Shown: one piece after another, positions 46,416 to 59,174 of the stretch
Numbering within the stretch: position 1 is the stretch's first letter
Layout: each line of letters begins with the position of its first letter
Assembly: GCF_018873765.1 (NCBI RefSeq)
Contig: NC_057921.1
Coordinates: 64,593,557-64,657,556 of the forward strand
Reading direction: 5' to 3'
Source of the DNA: Telopea speciosissima
Taxonomy: Eukaryota > Streptophyta > Magnoliopsida > Proteales > Proteaceae
DNA length: 64,000 nucleotides
Position numbers and translations under genes: made by a program
Notes under the pieces: model-generated
Databases searched by the model: none
What the model saw: the letters and a program-made list of their open reading frames with translations, nothing else
Told to the model about the DNA's origin: nothing

Positions 46416-49400
46416 ATCTTTGGATTGGATGAGAAAATAATGTTTTTTGATTTTAAACAATAAGGAGCTAGAGTTAATGAGAAAATTCACCTGCTCGAAA
46501 GTCTAATCATGGGGTCACATTGTAGTGACTGGATGAAGCTCTACACAGAAGAAGAAAAAAAAAAAAAAAAAAAAAACAACTCCTAATCTGTTTGTAATAA
46601 ATATATGAGACAAAACCATACGAATTAAAATCCTCTACAGTATCGGTGGAGTAGCAGTGCACATCCGACGACACAGAAGAGACCAGCTGGCACACATGGC
46701 ACATATGGCTTTTGCTGTGTCGTTGGATGTGCACTGTTGCCCCACCGGTAGTACAGAGGATCCTGGTCCGAAACCGAACCAACTGATTGACACCCTTACT
46801 CACGAGGTGGTGATGAAACAAATTGGAATAAATACAAACTCATGGAGGGGTGGTAACAGTTACATCCGATGAATAGACCAATCATGGGTCACGGATGGGA
46901 TGCCTTTAACTGTTAAAAGTACAAACTCCCCTAGTGGCGATTAGAGATAATCCCTAACGGAGATGGCAGTGTCACAGAGAGAGAGAGAGAGAGAGAGAGA
47001 GTATAGTCACAGATCACTTTCACACCACCAATCCCACAATTGATTAAGGGATTTCGGCCCTGGTAACGGATTGAGACCTCACATGTTTGCATCGATAATA
47101 AGGACCAAACCTTAAAGGTGTAACTTACCTGCACAGTCATTTGCAACCGTCCGATTAATTGGAATGTCTGGCGAACGGACAGTGCTTTCAAGAGATATAT
47201 TAGAGGGAGAGGGTTCTATGACCAAAAAGCATAATGGAGGTCACCAATAACAAGTGGTAAAATCATATCGTATATTAGAAGGTAATGAAGTCATTTTATG
47301 TGAGAAGGAGAGAGATAACTCATGACATAGGTGTTGATGTGCCATGAGCCTCGGCTTAGAAAACCCTTTCTTTAATTTATATTTGGGAGAGGGTTCTTTT
47401 AGCAAGCGACATAAGGGGGCACACCAATGAGGTATGGTGGAATAGTTTAGTATATAAGAGGGCAACAAGGTCATTTCATGAGAGAGATGCTAACATATCC
47501 TGCCCCAACAGCTCAGATAATCTTTTTCCTAATTTATATTGGGAGAGGGATCTCTAAGCAAGCAACATAAGCATGCCTACGAATAAAGATGCGAAGAACT
47601 AAAGATTTGACATCATATAAAAGAACTCTATCCGGGAATATGCGACCTGCAACTAGACACGTGGGGGGGGGGCGAAATCACCACCTCTCTCCTCCTATAA
47701 AATACGCAAATGATGCTCCGTTCACGTGATCTCCCATTAGCCCTCGTACACATGCAAGAGCGACGCTCCCATATAGAGAACACTTCCTCATAATTTATTT
47801 GAAGTTATCCAAAAATTTTAAAAATAATAAGTTACTGAAATGGTAAAGCAGCAGCAATCTCTACAATCATTCCCTGATGATTTTTCACAACCCCCTTTGT
47901 CGGTCTCTGCCAGTAAAAAGGCCCAATACTCGAGTGAGCTGTGTAAACTAGAAACTCACTTCGTGTTGCAACTTGTGACTATAATTATGGCTGTTGAAGC
48001 AGTTAATTGCACCATTATAACAGTAAACTGCCTTAGATCTTACACCATCCATCCATTTAACTAGTTTTAGTTAATCCATACTTAATAGGAGTTCATAATT
48101 TTTATTCTTTGGGAGCAGAATTATTTATTTTATCTATTTATTAGTATCCTAATTATATTTACACGTGTCAGTTTAGTTGGCATTAAAATTTTAATCAGTT
48201 CCAAGCACTATTATAGTTATCGGTATTGATGAGGATTGGAAACATATCTCCTGATATTGTTTGCTTTGGGCACTTAGTGTCATCCTCACGGTTTTAAAAA
48301 GCCTAATGAAGGAGTGGAAATTATCAGTCTTCCCTTCATTTATCGATGTGGGATTATCTTAATCACTTCAGGTCTAACTTTAACATTTTAACTACAACAT
48401 GTATCGGATGGATGGATACCGGTACGACATAAATTAAGCCGACATGATTGTAAAGAGGGTCTCTGCTGCTGCTGCTGAGAGGTGATCAAAACTTCCTTAT
48501 TTCTTAACACATGTGCGTGATGGGTGCATTTAATTAAATGTGTTTAGATTTAAGAAATTAAGAAATACTTTTCCCTAATTTCAACCAACCACCGACAGAC
48601 ACACACACAAGGGACAGTTTGCAGAGCCAAGCCTCTTGTGTCATCTCTCATCTCTATAATTAGAGAGAATGGGGGGGGGGGGGGGGTAAGTCTCAGAGGA
48701 CATCATAATTACTGCTCAAAATATAACATTCTCTTTCTTTACCGTATTTAAGGTTAATACTAATTAAAGTAACTAAGTTCTTTGTACTCCTCAAAATGGT
48801 AAACACAAACTATATATAATTGTTGAGTAATACTCACTCATCAACGCATGCAGGCATTTCCTGCTCTGCATGTTGCCTACACTTGATGTTCATGCTCAAT
48901 CCCATGCCCGTGTTGGGACTTGGCTCTACCACCATAGCTTGCTGTTTGGTTACATTATTTGATTTAGTTGAAACCTGGACCGATCCATCACTTGCCTTTG
49001 ATCTCTCACCTTCGACTTACGAGAATTGACTTCATCGGAAGATCCCTCAGAGTCTTCTCCAGTCTCCTCTTGAGCCTTTCTTGATTTGTGCAAGTTCATC
49101 CATATGACGGCCAAGATCTTTCAACAGTTTTCATCCGCATCAATGGTTGTCACTAGGAGTGTCAAAAACTGATCGCAACCATAGATATGATAGAAATGGA
49201 CCGGTTAACACCCAAAATCAAACCGAGTTGCTGGATTTTAGGGGGTGAATTGGTGCTAATCGAGAATCAATCCCAAAAACCTTAGAAGTCAATCCCAAAC
49301 ACCTTAGAATCTGCCATCTCAGATCTGAAAAAACTGGTTCTCTAAAATAGTCAAAACCGATCCAAAATTCCAGATCCTGTTTGAGTATTATTCGGATGCA

Positions 49401-50268
49401 AGGATCCTTCAAGCAATTAGCACCAACTACGTTGCCTTTGTAATCCACTGGCTTTTATTTTTTAATAAATTATGAAAAGATAAGATTGTGAAATCCAACG
49501 GTAAGGCTTATCCTAATCTCTTTACAAGTCACAAAGCCACATCTGGAATCGGGACTCTTTTGCATGGAATGACCACCTTTGGCTTCTTTTTAGACCAAAC
49601 ATGAATCAAACCCAACAGAGTAAAAGGTATAGTAGCCCTCCTGCGCGTGTGGTTCTAAAGAAGTTTTAAACCTATGAAAACGTTTAAAGTATGGGAGAGA
49701 GGAGGAGGAGGAGGGGGGGGGGCGCAAAAGGAAAAAAAGAAAAGGTTTAAAATGTCATTATATTTTACTTTCTTTATTACTAATAGGACCCTCCTCCGTC
49801 CGACCGTCCGACCCAGACCCACCTACTTCTGTTGGTTCGAGTGTGAACCACTTTTTGAGACCCGTGCGTGCCGGTGCCGTTCCGTGGAAAAATTCTCAAT
49901 TCTCACCCCCCTACGAATTTTTCCAAACGAAATCAGTGCCAAAGACATCTCGAAGAAACGGCCATAACCTTAAATCACGCCTCCTCGTGAGACTCTGTGA
50001 GTGGGACCCAAATAATAATTTCAAACAAATAAATAAATAAATAAAAATTAAACATAAAAATAAACTCATATTATCAACGCCAAATTACACTTCTCTCTCT
50101 CTCAAAATTCTCAAAACATACGCTTAAATATAACAAATAAAAATAATACTTTTCAAAAAAAAAAAAAACCCAAAAACTAAAGTAACTGATATTTGGTTCC
50201 CGCCGTTACAAAATCTGCCGAGGAATCGGCAAGCCTACGACGGGAAAATACAGTCAAAAAACTCGTTT
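46416..50268. other. Intergenic between the Tourist-like MITE and the CRF gene
   Basis: Holds a poly(A) run (about 46556-46576), (GA)n (46977-47001), a MITE array (47202-47560) and G runs at 47667-47675, 48671-48687 and 49713-49720. At 48850-49110 the minus strand reads like a shifted coding fragment. The last few hundred bases before 50268 are probably the CRF 3' UTR. Confidence 0.45.
47202..47780. repeat. Head-to-tail array of a GGGAGAGGGTTCT MITE-like unit
   Basis: GGGAGAGGGTTCT occurs at about 47205 and 47385 and as GGGAGAGGGATCT at 47541, giving two complete units and a partial third. Each full unit has CACCAATAA/CACCAATGA, GTATATTAGA/GTATATAAGA and AAGGTCATTTCATG blocks, and ends in an inverted AGAAAACCCTTTC-type terminus followed by TAATTTATATT. 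A single member, split by an insertion, is at 59175-59917. Confidence 0.65.
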
Positions 50269-51381
50269 TCAGAGAGCAACGAGAGGATCGGAAGCGAATA
50301 TATCGCCTATCTCTTGAAAAAAATCATCTACGCGCCACGTAGAGCTTCCGATATCCTCACTTGAACCGAGAAAGATGTCGCCGAAGTCTACACTGAAAAA
50401 GTTGTCCGGCAAGTTGAACCCGTCGAACATCTCCGTCGCCGGTGTTTCGAAATCCATCAAGTCGTTTAGGAATGGTGTGTCTTCTGCGGACGACAAGAAG
50501 ATTTCTCCTTCACCATCAGTACCACTCACACTAGTACTATTATTATTATTATTATCACTGTTACTACTGCAACCACCAACAGGTACAGATTGAGGTTCAG
50601 GCTCAGGGAAAATGGCTTCTTCTTTGACTTGTTTAACCGGTTCCTGTCGATTTTGGCACTCGGACTCCTCAGTGGAAAGAGAACGGAACCGTAGAACGGA
50701 GGTTGGAGATGAGAGGTTGTGAGGTGATTCCTCGCCGGAGTCATAGCTGGAAGACGTTGTCGTCAGTATTTCTGGCTTGGGTTTAGGTGCTGTAGTGGTA
50801 GTAGCGAAGTTGGTCATGGCATCGGGGCCTCGTAACTGAATCGCCGCATTGTCGTAAACCTTGGCCGCTTCCTCAGCGGTGTCAAAAGTACCAAGCCATA
50901 GCCGTACACGTCGCGCAGGATCTCGAATCTCAGCCGCCCATTTGCCCCACGGCCGTTGCCTTACGCCACGGAACTTCTTACCGTTGTTAGACACAGATAG
51001 CTTCACCGACCGGCGGCCTGCCTGAGTCTCTGCAGGTCCGGCAGGTCTCTTCCGACCGTTCCGTACGGATCTATTTGTCCAAGGTCCGGTGGCGGTGGTG
51101 CTGCTATTATCCCTGGAGCAAGACTCGATGCTGATCTCACTCACATACTTCTTCACACGGTGACGACAGAAGAGCTCATCCTCTTCATCGCTTGACGAGT
51201 CTGTCGCGTCGGCATCGGTGACGGAGATCTTCACCACTCTTGGTCCACTAGAGGCGCTCGGCTCCGACTGGCTTCGGCAGCCTGGTACATTTCTAGACCT
51301 CACCGACGAGGGTCTCAGGAGCTTCTTAGTGACATGGCGGTGTTCGGTGTATTTGATGGGAGAGAAAACACTTTGATCCAT
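50269..51381 (-). CDS. AP2/ERF transcription factor, cytokinin response factor (CRF) clade
   Basis: One exon, 370 residues, ATG at 51381 and TGA at 50269. Near the N-terminus are [17 protein letters not shown] (8-24) and the CRF domain (about 47-86: [20 protein letters not shown] and [12 protein letters not shown]), which mediates CRF dimerisation and binding to cytokinin phosphotransfer proteins. The AP2 domain spans about 136-193 ([20 protein letters not shown] ... GPDAMTNF) with the Ala and Asp typical of the ERF subfamily, so GCC-box-type DNA binding is expected. A SPTSVLRF motif (215-222) is the clade's putative MAPK site. The C-terminal third is acidic and Asp/Phe-rich, a likely activation region, and a Ser/Asn-rich stretch includes five Asn in a row encoded by a (TTA)n-like run near 50535-50555. 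No intron, as usual for CRFs. Nuclear action in cytokinin and stress response is family knowledge. Confidence 0.95.
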   Translation of the reverse strand: MDQSVFSPIKYTEHRHVTKKLLRPSSVRSRNVPGCRSQSEPSASSGPRVVKISVTDADATDSSSDEEDELFCRHRVKKYVSEISIESCSRDNSSTTATGPWTNRSVRNGRKRPAGPAETQAGRRSVKLSVSNNGKKFRGVRQRPWGKWAAEIRDPARRVRLWLGTFDTAEEAAKVYDNAAIQLRGPDAMTNFATTTTAPKPKPEILTTTSSSYDSGEESPHNLSSPTSVLRFRSLSTEESECQNRQEPVKQVKEEAIFPEPEPQSVPVGGCSSNSDNNNNNSTSVSGTDGEGEIFLSSAEDTPFLNDLMDFETPATEMFDGFNLPDNFFSVDFGDIFLGSSEDIGSSTWRVDDFFQEIGDIFASDPLVAL

Positions 51382-52210
51382 TTACCCAATCGATTTTTCT
51401 GATTCTTCTATCCACGCATTGGAGAGAGAGCACAGAGTGAACAACAGAGAAAAAAACAAACAAACAAAAGGGTGGAGAAATGAAAGGGAAGGAAGGAGAG
51501 GGGGAAGAAATAGGAGACGAAAAAGGATAGATTCCTTTACGAATCGTACACACGAGGAGAGAATAAAGAGGATAGAGAAAGCTAAAGGACGTTTAAAGAG
51601 GAGATTGAAACGGTATGGTGAGGTGAGAAATCAGAGATTGAAGGATTAAATAATAATGAGAAATTTCAACGAAAGGTAGAAAATCCCAAAAAGACTTGCA
51701 ATATTTCTTCCACAGAGAAGAGAAAAGTGACAACAAAGAAGTGTTGAACCACAGGGAAAAAGCCAACGGGAACTGAAGAATACTGAGAAAGAGAAGAGGG
51801 AAGGAACAAGAAAGAACAAATGGTGGAGGAGAAATTTCGAGGAAAGTTACAGTTCTTGAAAAAAGGGAACCCTGGAAAACTTCCTTTACAGGGAACGGAA
51901 AGCGAATAACTGTCTAGGAATCACAGTAGTTGTAGTTGGACGGAATAATGATTTCTTCGTTGGCCACTTCAGCAGCAAAACTTGCTATTTTTAGCAATCT
52001 CACGAGGATTCTCCGTCAGGGATTCCAAGTCTTTGATCGTTTCCGGCCAAATACTGGCCCTTATAAATGGATTGAATGAACTCACAGAGCAATTATCATT
52101 GTAGTTGTTGCAGATAGAACTTCTCGAGTTAAGAGATTTCGTTTGAAGAGAGTAGGGAGAGAGTCTCAGAGAGAGATTTGAGCTAAAGATGAGAGAGTTA
52201 GGAGAGTTTT
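51382..52210 (-). promoter_or_regulatory. Long CRF 5' leader, almost free of ATG
   Basis: Between the TATA box (52235-52241) and the CRF ATG are about 820 nt, pyrimidine-rich on the gene strand. I find only two ATGs in it: ATGATAATTGCTCTGTGA (about 52097) and ATGCGTGGATAG (about 51418), encoding 5 and 3 residues. An open frame of 84 codons at 51969-52223 has no ATG. An intron in the leader cannot be excluded. Confidence 0.5.
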
Positions 52211-52234
52211 GGTGCAGTGACACCGAAATCCCTG

Positions 52235-52241
52235 TTTTATA
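52235..52241 (-). promoter_or_regulatory. TATA box of the CRF gene
   Basis: CCTATAAAACAGG on the minus strand is an excellent plant TATA box. It is the only strong one upstream of the CRF gene and would place the transcription start near 52205. Confidence 0.55.
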
Positions 52242-52599
52242 GGATCCAACAAACTTATCATCTGTTTTTTTTAAAAAATAAATAAATTATTTTCTTTTGT
52301 GTTTTCCATTTATTTTTCAAAAACATTTTTTAAATGGAGGTGAAAGGGAGGCAGGTCATATCAGCTTTGTACACACAAGCACAGTCTCACTCTCTCTAAA
52401 AAAACCAAAAGATTCCGGCGACGACGAATCGGCTGAATTCCAACCGACCGACCCGCCGCATCCGGATGGTGAGGTGTGAAAGACTCAAAGGGGAGGGGTG
52501 GAGTGGAATGGGGCCCACGAAAGAGGTGTCGACAAAAGGAAGGTATGGGATCACTGATGACTAGGTAGAATTCGGGTCATTGGAATCCGAGATTCAGGT

Positions 52600-52605
52600 C
52601 ACGTG
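52600..52605. promoter_or_regulatory. G-box (GGTCACGTGAC) upstream of the CRF gene
   Basis: CACGTG in the fully palindromic context GTCACGTGAC, about 360 bp upstream of the TATA box. A bZIP or bHLH site by sequence; use by this gene is inferred. Confidence 0.35.
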
Positions 52606-52609
52606 ACAA

Positions 52610-54180
52610 TGAGAGTCTCTCTCTCTCTCTTTTTCCAGTTTCTACATTATAATTTAGTCAAATCGTTGGGTTACCGACACAATTAATAAGTTAAAAGTAC
52701 TTTGATCCCCTTCATTTAACCCACATTACCCCTCAACTCCTCACTTCTATTTTTTTTTCACATGCGTTTCTCTAGACGATTTTAAACTCGGAATCCGGTT
52801 GAATCATCCTGAAAATGGGTCTCTAGACTCTTAAACTGGCCTTTCAGATCTGAATCCCAACGATCCCATCCCAAAGACTTAGAATTAATCCTTCTAAAAT
52901 GATCGGGAATCAGGATTGATCACAATCGATTTCAATCCAAAGCAGACCATTCAATCATTTCATTCCAATGTTAGTATGGTCTCTCTTCCTCATGGACTCT
53001 CTTGTTTCTAAATTCAGTCGCTACAATGCAGGGTTTACTATTTGGTTAGTCGGTTCATTAGTTTTCAATTATTTAGTTTCGATTTAAAATTGACACCCTT
53101 ATTAATTATAACAACTATTACTATTAAAGATGTCAAAAGTTGGCCTTGCATCGAAAGGCTCGATCAAAATAAACCGATTGAAGATCAAAACCAACCTGAT
53201 CAATTTCTAAAGATACTAAGCTTAAGCACCAATTGATTAATAATTGGACAATACTGACACAAGGATTGATAAAACCAACCGGGCCTAACTGGTTGAAACC
53301 CCTATCTTAAACCAATGGGGTTAAGAGGGTCATTTTGGTAATCAAGCTGTCACGTGATTTTTTATCTCTAGGTTTTCCTTGGTTTGAATTCTCTTTTGTA
53401 AATTGTTTTTACCAAAAAAATAAAGAATTTTAACAGCTAAGTATTACGTGGCATGGGTAAAACCTTGGATTAGGTGCCTTCTCCTAATGTAAAATAAAAA
53501 ATAAAAAAAATGTAAAAGTTAGTTTTAAAATTTTCGAAATGTACGGCGGAGAATAGTTCTTCTTCTTAATAACACAAACTCAGAGAGTCACTCCCAGAGT
53601 CCCACTTGCGGTGTCCACTGCTGCTGTTGTATACCGCATATCAAGGACCGATGGTGATTGGTAAGGTTTTCGCAACCAAATATTCTATCCCCAACGAACC
53701 TTTTTGGTACTGTGAAGCATCGCCTATCACCTTTTCTTGTTCAATGTTCAGTCTCGACTCTCGATAACGAATTTATGGATTGCTGGCCTTCTTATGATGA
53801 AATGTACGGTGCTGATTTATGAGTCAAATCAATCCCAATAATTTTTTAAATTAATTTTAGAAGAAGAAAGAAGAAGAAATAATAATTAGAAGATTTTGTA
53901 CTTTACTTGGGCACTACTCAACGCATGTACGAAACCGTTCAATCATACTTCTTTCTTTTTCTCTCTCTCTCTCTCTCAGACTAATATTTATCCATGTAAT
54001 TCAAAACATTAAAAAGGGCAAAACAAAAATCTCTGTCACCATGACTGATACCGACACCTGATGATACCGTATCGCTGGTATCTGAAAAGGGGAGGTTCTC
54101 AATAAATCACGTATCGATATTTTGAAGGGAAAAAAAGGTATGATTCAACCCAATATGGCCAACTTGTATCAGATTATCTG
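52610..54180. other. Intergenic, no gene seen
   Basis: A (CT)n stretch at 52617-52631 and a GATTC/GATC-rich degenerate repeat at about 52790-52960, then AT-rich sequence. No coding frame is supported. Confidence 0.45.
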
Positions 54181-54239
54181 TATCGACAATAATTGATATG
54201 AGTGTTGATATCGTGTACTAAACCCAGTAGGATAAGGGA

Positions 54240-54375
54240 TCCGGCTCCTCTCTAGCAGATTGCACAAGAGGCATCCAAGGGTTAGACTGTGCCGCATAAA
54301 TTTTGATTCACACCTAGGGATGTGTGTGACACAATCCAACGGTTGGATGTTCCTCGGACGTATTGGGCTCCTTGA
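54240..54375. mobile_element. Small foldback element
   Basis: ATCCAAGGGTTAGACTGTG (54274 on) is inverted as CACAATCCAACGGTTGGAT (to about 54348), and the flanks GGATCCGGCTCC and GGGCTCCTTGAAG also pair loosely. The centre contains ATTTTGATTCACACCTAGG. Probably a MITE remnant. Confidence 0.45.
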
Positions 54376-56460
54376 AGAAGAGCTATGTATTAACTCTCTC
54401 TCACACACACTTACACACATGAAATGAATAAGCCTCCCTTCTCATGTATAAAATCATCTTGTCGAAGATTTTAAACTCTGAATCAAAGAATAAATTGGTC
54501 TTGACTGATTCCAATATGAACGGCATCAGCTATTATTGGTTTCAAAAACCTAGAATTGGTCACTTTGAAACGACTGGAATTGGGCTTGGAAATGGCCTAG
54601 TTGATCGATTTGATTCTAATTTTAAAAATGTTGATTCTCCGCCGTGGTATACTTTTACAACTCATTGATGTGCTCCTCTCCGCTTGTCAGAGAACCCTCT
54701 CCCAATAAGAAAATATGAAACTTCAAACAAATGCGAATGTCAAAATCCAATTGGTAAAATAAAAATAAAAATTATTGTTTTTGACTAATAAAACATTTTA
54801 TTGGTAAAATGATACAGTCTAAATACATGGTGGGCCATATCACAAAAAAGGGACCACTATAATTGATGTGCACACAATGCAACCCTTATTCACCCTTTAT
54901 TAAAAATACACAAGTTGAGTTTCCTTAATTGATTATTAGGAGGCCAATTAGAAAGCCATGTATGTATTAAATTGCAAGACATTTTGTTTGGGTTTTAGCA
55001 AGGTTAGACCGTGTCCAAAACTCCAAGATTGAGGGGGGAAAAAATAAAATTGACAACTCAAACATAGAATTAATATGTGAGGACTTAAGGCACCTATAGA
55101 ATAAATTTGGGTTAATTTAGAGTTGGACAGACAATGTGATGCCACAGCTTGATTTATGATGTCAACAGGGTTGAGAATGATGTCATCTCGATTCTGAATG
55201 TTTCGAAGCAGTCGATTCTAAGGTTTTTGAGATTGTATCACTGGATTTTCAAATTTGAGGGTTCGATTCTAAAGTTTTTGAGATCAATTATAATCCGATC
55301 TTGAATCAAAATCGACATCAATTCGATCCCTAGTTACGAGTTTAAAATCTTTGGATTCTATCGAATAGAATGTTCTTGGATGCTTAATCCTTATGATTCA
55401 TTACTGAGAAAAAGTTCACTATCTATGAGTACTCTTAAGAAGAGAATTGATGTAACACATTCTTGCAGCATTTAATTTACCCATAATATTAAGAGACAAA
55501 ACTTCCCTTCATATGATATGAGCTTCAGATATTGAGTGGATTTCAATTTGTCTTGCTTTGTCTGTGCTAGGAATTATAACTGGCTTCAAGGAAAAATTTA
55601 ATGATGAAAATATCTTGGATGATCAATCAAATCATAGTCATAATCTCTTATAAATTGATTAAAATCATAAGCAAGAGTTTAAAAAGACCTAACCATTAAC
55701 AAGATGAACTCACATAAGTCAGGGTTTTTTTTTTCTTTATAATTATAATATCAATAAATAAGGTACTAAGATGTAACCAAACGCATGTACAAGGAGAAAA
55801 TACAGAAATTGAATATAGAAGAAGAAGAGGGGAAGGGGGTACGGTTGTATTCTTATTTGAAATTTTGAATAAGGTTGTATTTTGGAAATTTTGAATTCGT
55901 AATTATTGAGGAGGGAGGGTGTATTTGAAATTTAAATTTAATAGAATATGATCGTGTTAATATGTATAATTTAGGAAAAGCTTATAGTTACAGCTCCCTC
56001 TCGTCGAGCAGAGGATCCAAATGATTGATTAGTTTGTTGGAGTGTCACACTCTCACATGATCACTATTCACTAATAAGTATTTTGTGTGTATTTGTCTTA
56101 CAATGAGTCGATGACAGGTAATAATAATGTATATTAAGACTATAAGAGTATTGGTACTCAGGTTAATGGTATATTAATTGTATATACACCCTTCATTAAA
56201 TAAACTACTATTAAAAGATGAATCAAACAAAAATTAGAGTTTGTTTAGCCATATAATCCGCCATTTTAGTCGCTACTCGGTTTTGGATCTGTTTTTTATA
56301 GTTTTATACGACTAATTGTCTCTTTTGACTTGTTATTACCGAAAAAAAAGGGAATTTTTCGAATACGTACAACGTGAGATGTATACGTATATAGATAATA
56401 TACATATACAATATCTTAATATCAAATAATCCATGTAGATCACCTGTAATCTATAATACG
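54376..56460. other. Intergenic, no gene seen
   Basis: AT-rich. GATTC-type degenerate repeats occur at 54480-54640 and 55190-55330. No supported frame, RNA gene or element boundary. Confidence 0.45.
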
Positions 56461-56464
56461 TCTT

Positions 56465-56520
56465 AGGAAGTTGTGTCCAGGAGGTCACGAGATCGATTCT
56501 CTTACTTCACCAGAGAAAAC
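56465..56520 (+). mobile_element. SINE remnant
   Basis: CCAGGAGGTCACGAGATCGATTCTCTT matches, over 27 nt, the anticodon-side and B-box part of the tRNA-derived SINE at 58373-58580 with few changes. Only the head is recognisable. Confidence 0.4.
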
Positions 56521-56591
56521 AGATTAATTCGATTTAATAGTGGGGACCACAACCGTGCTTTACTGTGATACAGTGGAAGGGGCTTTTTTCC

Positions 56592-56625
56592 ATGCGTGAT
56601 GCGTGATGCGTGATGCGTGATGCGT
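56592..56625. repeat. 7-bp minisatellite (GATGCGT)n
   Basis: ATGCGTG repeated between four and five times without interruption. In a non-coding region. Confidence 0.9.
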
Positions 56626-58370
56626 AGGAGTTGATTTTCTGACTGAATCAAAAATCTTCATAGGTGGGTCCCATTTAAATGATGGGTATCCAATACCCAG
56701 AACATGCGACACGTCGTAGAGTTAGAACTTGGAACAGAGCCCAACCCCATTGTGCCGGTCTAAAGTGGTCCCAGACCCAAGATGATATATTAGGCCCAAG
56801 GCCCAAGAGGCCAAGGCTGAAGCAAGACCACCCAACCCCGTTCATATAAAGACCAGAGCTAACCATTAAAACGGGGAGAACTTAATTTTTAGTTGTCCCA
56901 ATTCCCAACTACCAACAGTTTCTGCACATTTAATTAATTTTTTGATTCCGTATATATATATTTAACCTTCACTATAACCAATATTATCTTATCTTATCTT
57001 TAGATTAGAGAACTTTTTTTTTTTTTTTTTTTTAATAAAGAAAAAAGAAAAATCTAACCCAATATTCTTATCCAACGGTTGTAATGTTTTAAAATAATCA
57101 AAGGTTCCAATTTAATTTTAGAGATGTGTGTAATACAGTGGAAGGGGACGTGTTTGGATCCCATGTCTAGGAGATTGAAGAAGATGGATTTCTGGATCAC
57201 CAAACACAAAAATCAAAGTTGTTTTCCAAAAAAAAAAAAAAAACTGTATTTTTAGCTTTCCTTGGACTCCGGCCCTATGGACGCCTTCATATGTAACCAT
57301 AAACAAAGGACAACCATAACAAAGTACATCGTATTCCACAAATCTATAGCGTATAGGAAGTCTTTGCTTTCAACTCCTTAGGCACCACGGTTTATAAGAA
57401 AATGGAATTGAGAATTGAATCGGGATCAGTCAATTCTGATCCGATTTAGTCTTGAATCCGTTGGAATCGGTCAAAAATCGATAAAAAATTTCTTTAATTT
57501 TAGATTTAGATATGAGTAAGAGATTTTCGATGCTGGTATCGGTCAATGTCAATATCAATATCAATACTGATACTGATATGGGTCAGTCGTACAGATCAGA
57601 TCGGACCATTTTGCCCATTGAAAAATCGATACTTAGGTTTTTTTTTATTGTTTTACCTTTTATTGGTATTTATCATGGTTGATACTGATACGAATCGACC
57701 GATACAATCAATTTATAATCAATATAAAAAACCATGATATATATGGATCAATTCAAATAAATCGACCAGAATGGAGATAAGTATCGACTTATATAATCTT
57801 CCTTCCAAATTGTTCCCATATACCTAGAATATATCAACTGTTGGGACAATATAGACGGATTTGGATCGGGTGGAACTGATATGGATCCGAGTATTTAAAC
57901 GGATGTGATAGTAAATAGTTTTCCTTGGAGGATGGAAGAAGCTAGGTTTATTAATAATTGGAAACTAATGGATTGGCTATATGTATTCATAATTTATTTA
58001 TTATTAATTAATTAATCAATTAATAAGTGATTATTTTGAGGTTTAGTAGCTCATTGGAGAGAAGGGAGGAGTGAGCACCCCATGCATGCATCGAGCCCCA
58101 TAGCACAGATGACGCCTTTCGCTTAGTATCATCACAGATAAGTCAATGTAAGCGTAGAGCCCAAGATACCTCTTCCTTCCTTCTTCCATATTTAGTATTT
58201 TTTTGGGCTCATTATCTACTCACAAGAGGGTGAAGAGAGAGAGAGAGAGAGGGGATCTTTTTTCCGTGGATATGGGGTTACAACTTATAAATATATTGTG
58301 ATAAAACAGTGACCTCTTGGTTCTAACCACATCAATTTTTTGTAGTGTCAATTCATCCCTTTTTTTAAAA
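56626..58370. other. Intergenic, no gene seen
   Basis: A T-tract at about 57009-57031, GATTC-type degenerate repeat at 57400-57620 (with repeated ATACTGATACTGATATGG units) and (GA)n at about 58236-58250. No coding frame is supported. Confidence 0.45.
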
Positions 58371-58372
58371 TA

Positions 58373-58580
58373 GCCGTTAGCTCAGTTGGTTGGAGGCATT
58401 GTCGATTTACTGCATGCCCTCCAGGAGGTCAAGGGATCGATTTTTCTACATTGGATTTGTGCGAAAAAAGCACCCTGTCCATCCTCCTCCCCCCTTGGTA
58501 GTACGTAGTAGGATTCTATTGGTTTGTCTTGGCTTTCCCTTGTAGCTTTGATTAGATCAGGATTGATCCAAGAAAAAAAA
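58373..58580 (+). mobile_element. tRNA-derived SINE
   Basis: GCCGTTAGCTCAGTTGGTTG is a near-perfect tRNA 5' half with A box. After an anticodon-like region, GGTCAAGGGATCGATTTTTC is a slightly decayed B box. A unique body of about 130 nt follows (GTACGTAGTAGGATTCTATT) and an A-rich tail (about 58572-58580). The overall layout is a pol III SINE with tRNA ancestry. A head-only relative lies at 56465-56520. Confidence 0.7.
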
Positions 58581-59174
58581 ACAGAAAATCTTTCCTTTCC
58601 TCGCTTCTGTTCCATTTTTAAGGGAATGTCTAAAAGATGTTTTTATAGGTATATTTAGAATTTGACACCTTCTTTTAATTGTCCCTTATTGTATTCTTAA
58701 AAAAAATTTCAAGTTTGAGATATAAAAAGATTTTCAAAAATAATTTGAAAATGACATATCATTATGCTATTATCAAGAAATCTCATTGTTATACATATAT
58801 TTAAAATACACAAGTGAAATGATAATATTTATTTTCACTAAAAAAATTGTGCAATACTAAAAGGATAAAAAATTGACATTATGAGGAGTGTAAATAAGAA
58901 AAAACCCTTTTTAAATGACGAGATATCCATTTGTTAGGTGCTGGGGAAACCCCAACTTAAGTTGGCCTTGTTAACTAGTGGGGAAAATCCCAAATCAAAC
59001 AGAAATTCTGACCCTAAGTGGAATTTGGTTCACAATAGCCAAATCTAGCTCAACAATGACTAGGTTGTCTAATTCCATAGGCTAACTGGTTTTCAGTCAC
59101 TTTATTAGAAGTAAAAGAGGGAAAAGAAAATAAGATTTATTTAAAAAATCATTCTAAGTTGTTAGTCTTTTAGT
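58581..59174. other. Intergenic, no gene seen
   Basis: AT-rich sequence without supported features. Confidence 0.45.

Noticed and set aside
51969..52223. 84-codon minus-strand frame upstream of the CRF gene as a possible uORF
   Set aside because: It begins at GTG and contains no ATG, so it is unlikely to be translated from the CRF leader.
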